In this document: one piece after another, positions 58,927 to 64,000 of the stretch
Numbering within the stretch: position 1 is the stretch's first letter
Layout: every line of letters starts with the position of its first letter
The notes under the pieces: model-generated
What the model was told of the DNA's origin: nothing
What the model saw: the letters and a program-made list of their open reading frames with translations, nothing else
Database searches by the model: none
NCBI GenBank assembly: GCA_030849075.1
Contig: JASAOO010003543.1
Coordinates: forward strand, 1 to 64,000
From: Zelonia costaricensis
Taxonomy: Eukaryota > Euglenozoa > Kinetoplastea > Trypanosomatida > Trypanosomatidae
Length of the DNA: 64,000 nucleotides
Direction: 5' to 3'
Made by a program: the position numbers and the translations under genes

Positions 58927-60932
58927 CGCTGGCGCTGCGCGAGGCGGCATCCTGTCTCTCTGACAACACTCGAGGAATGTCTGCTTTGCTTTCTTGCTGT
59001 ACTGGGATGTCAGCGCGTCCCATCGCGACTCCCCTTGATGACACTTCAGTGCTTCTCATCTTTCTCTCTTGTGGTTCTGTGCGAGCGGCAGGAACGCCGG
59101 CAGGGCACGCTGGGGAGCACCCCGCGCAGGTGCGATACGTGAGTCGGAGTGGCACACACACACACACACACATACACAAACACAGAGTTGTGCGTAGCCG
59201 TGGGACGTCATGACTGAAGGCGCTGAATGGCCCGCGCACTCCCTCCCTCTCCATCGCTGCCCCAACCTCCCCACCGATGCCACTCGCCGATGCCGTGGGG
59301 CTGCAGCGTGCTGTGGCGCACGCCGCAGCCCCACTATGTGATTGCCTTGGCTCTCCCTTCCTTTCCCTGTTTCCCGAGTGCAGCAGCAAGCGCGCCGGTG
59401 ACGCTGCCAACTCGCCTTTCCCCCTTTTCCTGATTGTGTGCTTGCGCGCGTGTTTTTAGGTTTCTCTCCGCGGGGGCCGGCCCGCCCAGGTGTTGTACAA
59501 CCACGCCCCACGCTCGCGCTGCGCGACCGCCCGCCCCGCTTCCCCATCTGCCTCACTTCCCTCTTCCTTCTCTTCATCTGTGCATGCTCGTGCGCCTGCG
59601 TGCTGTCGGCCCGTCGTCCTCTCTCCCTCGCCACGCTTCCTCTTCCTGTTCGCTCCGTCTTCTCACTTGATTTCTCCACGCACGCACACCCCAGACACAC
59701 GTGCGGCGCCGCGGAGCTCGGGGTGGGAGGGGCTCGGTGGGGTACTCCGCTGTGCCGACACCATCTCTTCACGTGACGACGCCGCCTGTCTCCCACCGCT
59801 GCCCTGTCCTCAGGCCCCCTCCTCCCCTCCCCGTCTTATGGCGCCCCCCCTCCTCCTCCGCCCTCCTCACGTCCACCGCCCCTTCTCGATCTATGCGCCA
59901 CCGCGGCGGCCCGTCAGCGTTGCCAGCGTCCCTCTCTCGAGTCCCACGTGCTCGTGGCCTCCTCTAACTCTCTTTCCAAGGCACTTCGGCAAACAGAAAA
60001 GTCCACTGTGGCGCACACTCCAGCGGAGGCGATGAGAAGGCAGCTCTGCCGCAGTTGCCACCGCGAGCAGCGATGCCACGCCTCATCACATCCTCGTCTC
60101 GTGGCCAGTGCGTGCCATCGCCTTGCACAGGACGGTGCGCACAGCAGAAGCAGCGCGTGAGTGGGCTGTTGACGTCCCTATCCCTCCCATCCCCTCCTCC
60201 CCTTCTTCACCGCCTCAGCCCCCGTGCGCGAAGAGGGAAGGGTTGCGAGGCGAGGCTCCGCTGTGGGGCACGCGACGTGGCGTGCGGCGCGGGCACCACC
60301 GTGTTCCCCCCGTCCTGTGCGAGCCTGACAGAGGCAAAGAAGAGCAACGGCAGCCACCTCGGGTCACGTCGCGACGCCGCACCCTCCGCTAACGCCGACG
60401 TCCGCGGTCTCCACCGCTCCTCCCCAACGGGTCCTGATGTACCCGTCGGTGTCGCCGTGACCCACGGCCGCATCGCCTGCCGTCCGTACCCCTTCCGCTG
60501 TGCGTACGACTCACTTTCTCGTACTCCCTCTCCCTCCTCTTGCTGCCTCGTCAACGATACTCACAACGGCGCCCACCCTTCCCGCCCCCTCCCCTCTCTA
60601 CTACGCCGCTGCTGTTCCGCGTGTGCATCTCGGTTCCGACTGCGACACTGGTTTCAGAGTGCTGAGCAATTGCATCGTGGCCCTCACCCTGCGTCCCTGG
60701 CCCCCCCCCCTCCCCCCTACTCCCCCTCCGCGTCTTGTGCGACCTTATCTCCTTAGTACTTTCAGCCTCTCCGCTCTTTCTCTTCGCTCTTTCCGCCTTT
60801 GCTTGCTTCGCTTCGGCTCCGTCGCTTCACCCTCGTCTGACACCACTCCCTCGCTCTCGCTCTCGATACTTCTTCCTCGCGCCGACCCCGCGCTGTTGTC
60901 GCCGTCGCCGTGGTTGACTGCGACGCCGTGCT

Positions 60933-60971
60933 GCGCTCGCCTTCGCTTCCCGTTCTCGTCTTTGTTGTTTC
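60933..60971. repeat. 39-bp direct repeat, copy 1
   Basis: This segment, from GCGCTCGCC to TTGTTGTTTC, is repeated without a mismatch at 60973-61011. The two copies are separated by exactly one N. Confidence 0.95.
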
Positions 60972-60972
60972 N

Positions 60973-61011
60973 GCGCTCGCCTTCGCTTCCCGTTCTCGTC
61001 TTTGTTGTTTC
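60973..61011. repeat. 39-bp direct repeat, copy 2
   Basis: Perfect copy of 60933-60971, beginning at the base after the N at 60972 and followed by a C-run. Confidence 0.95.
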
Positions 61012-61177
61012 CCCCCCCCCCTGACGGTGATTGCACTCTGTTCACACACACACACACACACACACACCACTCCCCCCCTCCGCTGCCGCTTTCCTCGGCG
61101 GCTCATCTCTCTGACTCACACATACACGCCCAAACCGACCCCACAACACTCCCACACACACACACACACACACACAG
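60995..61177 (+). promoter_or_regulatory. Candidate spliced-leader acceptor region for SDH2N
   Basis: After the pyrimidine tract at about 60995-61021 no AG dinucleotide occurs until 61176-61177, at the end of a CA tract and 49 bases before the ATG at 61226. That AG is therefore the likely acceptor. Confidence 0.5.
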
Positions 61178-61225
61178 GCACGTACCTTCCCCTTCCCCCC
61201 TCCACGTATACCAGCAACACCAACC

Positions 61226-61969
61226 ATGCTTCGCAAGGTCGCCCCCCGCCCGTACAAGACGATGGTGCGCCGTATGGCCGCCACAGACGCCGCGGCGGAC
61301 ACGCACGCCCACAAGGCGGTGCTGCAGCTCGTCCGCTTCGACCCGGAAACGAACTCCTCGCGCGTGGAGAGCTACGAGTACGACAAGCACCACGACTACA
61401 TGGTGCTCGATCTGCTCATCGCCGTCAAGGCCCACCAGGACCCCACACTGGCGTTCCGTAGCTCGTGCTGCGAGGGCGTGTGCGGTAGCTGCGCCATGAA
61501 CATCAACGGCATCAACTCGCTCGCCTGCATCACCTTCGCGCAGCACGTCACGACAGTCGGGCCGCTGCCGAACTTCCCTGTGATTAAGGACTTCGTGGTG
61601 GACCTGCGCCACTTCTTCCAGCAGTACGCGTACATCCGCCCCTTCGTCCGAAACGCCAACCTGCACCGCTGTCAGGTGGACAGCATCGTGGAGCGGTACA
61701 ACAGCATCGCACGCGTGCTGAGCGGCATCAGCCCGGCGGAAGGACATGCCATGGAGCAGGCGCAGCAGCAGATCGCGTCGCTGCAGAAGAGCGAGACGAC
61801 CATTGCGGCCCTGCTGCGCATCGCTGACGCCGCGGTGGACGCGGGCAACGTGACGCAGGCGCTCGCCGTGCTGGAGAAGGTGGAGCAGCACGGCGCCGTC
61901 CTGGACGCGGCGAAGGTGGCGGAGATGATCGAGCGCGGCCTCAAGAACTTCGCTGCCAAGTCGAAGTAG
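61226..61969 (+). CDS. SDH2N: Succinate dehydrogenase iron-sulfur subunit, N-terminal half (SDH2N)
   Basis: The 247-residue protein carries only the [2Fe-2S] ferredoxin-type half of the SdhB subunit of mitochondrial complex II. The N-terminus (MLRKVAPRPYKTMVRRMA) is a good mitochondrial presequence. Then come the strands VLQLVRFDPET and the cluster loop with C81, C86, C89 and C101 (SSCCEGVCGSCAMNINGINS, then LAC), equivalent to the usual C-REG-x-CGSC-AMNINGxNTLAC. GPLPNFPVIKDFVVDLRHFF follows as in full-length SdhB. The protein ends without the C-terminal half that holds the [4Fe-4S] and [3Fe-4S] clusters; instead there is a helical tail of about 90 residues. Split SdhB (SDH2N plus SDH2C from separate genes) is established for Euglenozoa, so this is normal for the group and not a broken gene. 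The partner SDH2C gene is not in the window. Confidence 0.95.
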   Translation: MLRKVAPRPYKTMVRRMAATDAAADTHAHKAVLQLVRFDPETNSSRVESYEYDKHHDYMVLDLLIAVKAHQDPTLAFRSSCCEGVCGSCAMNINGINSLACITFAQHVTTVGPLPNFPVIKDFVVDLRHFFQQYAYIRPFVRNANLHRCQVDSIVERYNSIARVLSGISPAEGHAMEQAQQQIASLQKSETTIAALLRIADAAVDAGNVTQALAVLEKVEQHGAVLDAAKVAEMIERGLKNFAAKSK

Positions 61970-64000
61970 TAGAGGACCCGATGCTACTGCTTCTGCCGTG
62001 TCTGATGCAAGCTGCGCGTCTGCGTCTCTGCTTGATGTCCAGCGTTGTTGAACCTTGTCGCAGAGATGCGATTCGCCTGCGCCTGTGCCGTCGTCCTTGC
62101 TGTTGTGCAGCGCACCGCCGTGCTGGTGCACGTATGAGACCTCTCTGAGTGTGAAATTGCCCTTCTCTAGGTGTGTGTGTGTGTGTGATAGGATTCTTCT
62201 GCGCCTCACCCGACGCTGTCTTTCGCTTGACGGCCTTCTCTCTATCCTTGGTCAGCACATTTCCCATTTAGCGGGACTCTACAAACGCCGGCCTCCCCCC
62301 CTCTCCGCCTCAGTCCGACCAACACACACACACACACACACACACACAGTCACCTTCTTCGCTCCCCCCTCCCCACAGACGTCTTTTACACTTTGGTTTC
62401 GCCCTTCCCTCCCCCTTCTCTCTCTCCTTGTAGGCAGTAGTGCATAGCGCCTTCACCCACTGCGTGCCTCGTCGTCGACCGCCCTGACACGACACAGCAG
62501 CGCAGCTGAAGCAACAGTCGAGCTAAGAAACGAAGAAGAGCACACATCGAGTACGTTCAAGAAAAAAAGCAGACCGGTGCGGCGTGCGGCGTTGTGCGGG
62601 TGCCGCATGGCGACCCTCGCTGTCGCAGTGGAAGCCGGCGCGTCCGTGTCCCTCTCCTCTCCTCTCCTCTCCCATCGCACTTGGACGCCATCACCGTCCG
62701 CTCTGCAGGACCAAGTGGAATGCAGTGCCGCTGCACGTGCTCAGCTTGCGTGTGCACATGCGACCCCATCGTGGATGGTGTCCTGAGCACCGGCAAACGT
62801 GGCGCACGCGTGGCGCGGCGTTCCCCCCTCTCTCATGGGTGAGGGTTTGATGAGCAACGTGTGTGTGCATGATGCCCTCCTCCCCCCTTCTGAACGAGCG
62901 GGTGGCGCCCTCTTCTCCGCACTTGTCATTCTCACAAACTCTTCGCTGGTCTTGTCATACTCGTGACTGCACGCACACCGCTCTTGATGCGCTACAACCA
63001 TACGCGTGCATCCTCCTCCCCCTCTCTCTCCCTCCCACACACCCCCACGCACATGTGAAGTCGCCTGGCCTGCAGGCATCACGTGCCCACCCTCCTGACC
63101 CTCCCCTGTCACCCCCTCCCCTCACCACCACCATCACTCGACTCGTACGTGGTTTCGCTTTCCCCTCTTCCTTCGACCTCGTCTTGTGTGTGGGCGCCGT
63201 AATTCTGCAAAGCCAAGAAAGAACGAACGCGCGCACACGCCCGTGCATCACACACATCGCACCTCGCTGACGTGCGTCTGATACACACATCTCTGCTTTC
63301 AACTTCACCTCTCTCTCCCCTGTGAATACTTCCCCCGTGTGAGTGTGTGCGACGGCCCCGAGGCTTTCCGCAGCTCGTCACCCTCTTCACGCTGCTGCGC
63401 TGCACTTCACTGTGTTCTTCTTGTTGGTCGACCATCGCTGTCGTTCGCCGCCGCCGCCTTCCCGCGTGTGCGTGAGAGAGCGGGGGGTTCTTGTCTGTTT
63501 GCGTTTGTGTATGCTGCGGTTGCATTGACGCCTTGAACTCCTGCCTCTGTCGCAGCAAGTACGTGTGGGCCGCTCCTCTGATATCCTGCCCCTGCTGTGA
63601 GTGTCTCTGCACCTGTGCGCCCCGTGCCTCTCCACGTCGATTCCCACACGGCATCTCCTTACATCAAGAGCCGCGCAACTGCAGTGCGTGCGGGCGTGTT
63701 CGGGTTGCTCGTCTCGCGTCGACTTCCCTCCTCCCTCGCTCTCTGTGCATTCCTTGAGACTCTCCCCCCTCCTGCGCCGTCGTCTGCTTTCTCACTCACC
63801 GGACGCGCGTGTCCGCCTGTCTTCCTCGTGTTCACCTCTTCCTCCCTACCCACCGCGTGTGCGCACACTTCCTTCGTTTCCTCCCCACGGACCCCAGCTT
63901 TCAAAAACTTGCTTCGCTGAACCCTTCCTCCCCCCTCCCCTCCCGCCGCTGTACCGACCCGTACACACGTCCGCGTGCCCCACTCCTCTCTCCCCCTTCC
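61970..64000. other. Gene-free right end
   Basis: No open frame has gene-like codon use. A GT tract lies near 62170-62188 after the SDH2N stop, a CA tract at about 62321-62348, a CCTCT repeat near 62650-62672, and increasingly C/T-rich sequence to the end. It probably continues to a gene beyond the window. Confidence 0.6.

Larger units (their letters stand above)
58927..61225. other. Long intergenic region before SDH2N
   Basis: No gene is supported over 2.3 kb. A CA tract lies at 59154-59172, and the + strand becomes strongly C/T-rich from about 59400. An N at 60972 separates two perfect 39-bp direct repeats. Two CA tracts (about 61043-61066 and 61150-61176) lie just before SDH2N. Confidence 0.65.

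Overview
The window looks like nuclear DNA from a trypanosomatid flagellate, most likely Leishmania or a close relative in the Leishmaniinae. The signs are intronless genes all on the + strand, very high G/C at third codon positions, long C/T-rich intergenic tracts ending in an AG shortly before each start codon (spliced-leader acceptor layout), abundant (GT)n and (CA)n tracts, and several lineage-typical proteins. The clearest lineage marker is a stand-alone N-terminal half of the succinate dehydrogenase iron-sulfur subunit. No strand switch, tRNA, rRNA, CRISPR array or intact transposon was recognised. Everything fits one stretch of a directional polycistronic gene cluster transcribed left to right. 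From memory and unchecked, the order (dynein heavy chain, REV3, ELP3-like, ..., SDH2N) resembles a block conserved between Leishmania chromosome 23 and Trypanosoma brucei chromosome 8.

Layout. The window opens with what may be the last eight codons of an upstream gene, then 3.8 kb without a gene that holds a 348-bp direct duplication broken by a single N. Next come: a 4804-residue axonemal dynein heavy chain (3796-18210), a small YceI-like protein (20078-20638), the very large catalytic subunit of DNA polymerase zeta, REV3 (21411-31124), an unrecognised protein with a mitochondrial-type N-terminus (31739-33892), an ELP3-like radical-SAM/GNAT enzyme (34801-36924), a single-span probably mitochondrial protein (38102-39439), a mitochondrial carrier (41070-42311), a thioredoxin-fold protein with a CPCC motif (44861-46369), a giant HELQ-type helicase (47992-54543), a small three-span membrane protein (55402-55896), a Mog1/RanGNRF homologue (56479-57096), an M20 amidohydrolase (57724-58926) and SDH2N (61226-61969). 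The last 2 kb hold no recognisable gene.

The genes do not form one pathway, as expected for trypanosomatid clusters. Themes are DNA-damage tolerance and repair (REV3, HELQ), mitochondrial function (SDH2N, carrier, two predicted mitochondrial proteins), flagellar motility (dynein) and nucleus/RNA functions (Mog1, ELP3). The most noteworthy points are the greatly stretched C-terminal cysteine modules of REV3, large low-complexity inserts inside the REV3 and HELQ catalytic domains, the short C-x3-C-x2-C radical-SAM motif of the ELP3-like protein, the CPCC thioredoxin-like protein, two adjacent perfect hairpins near 47.0 kb, the strand polarity of GT and CA tracts around genes, and two Ns that sit exactly between direct repeats. 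No obviously new multi-gene system was found.
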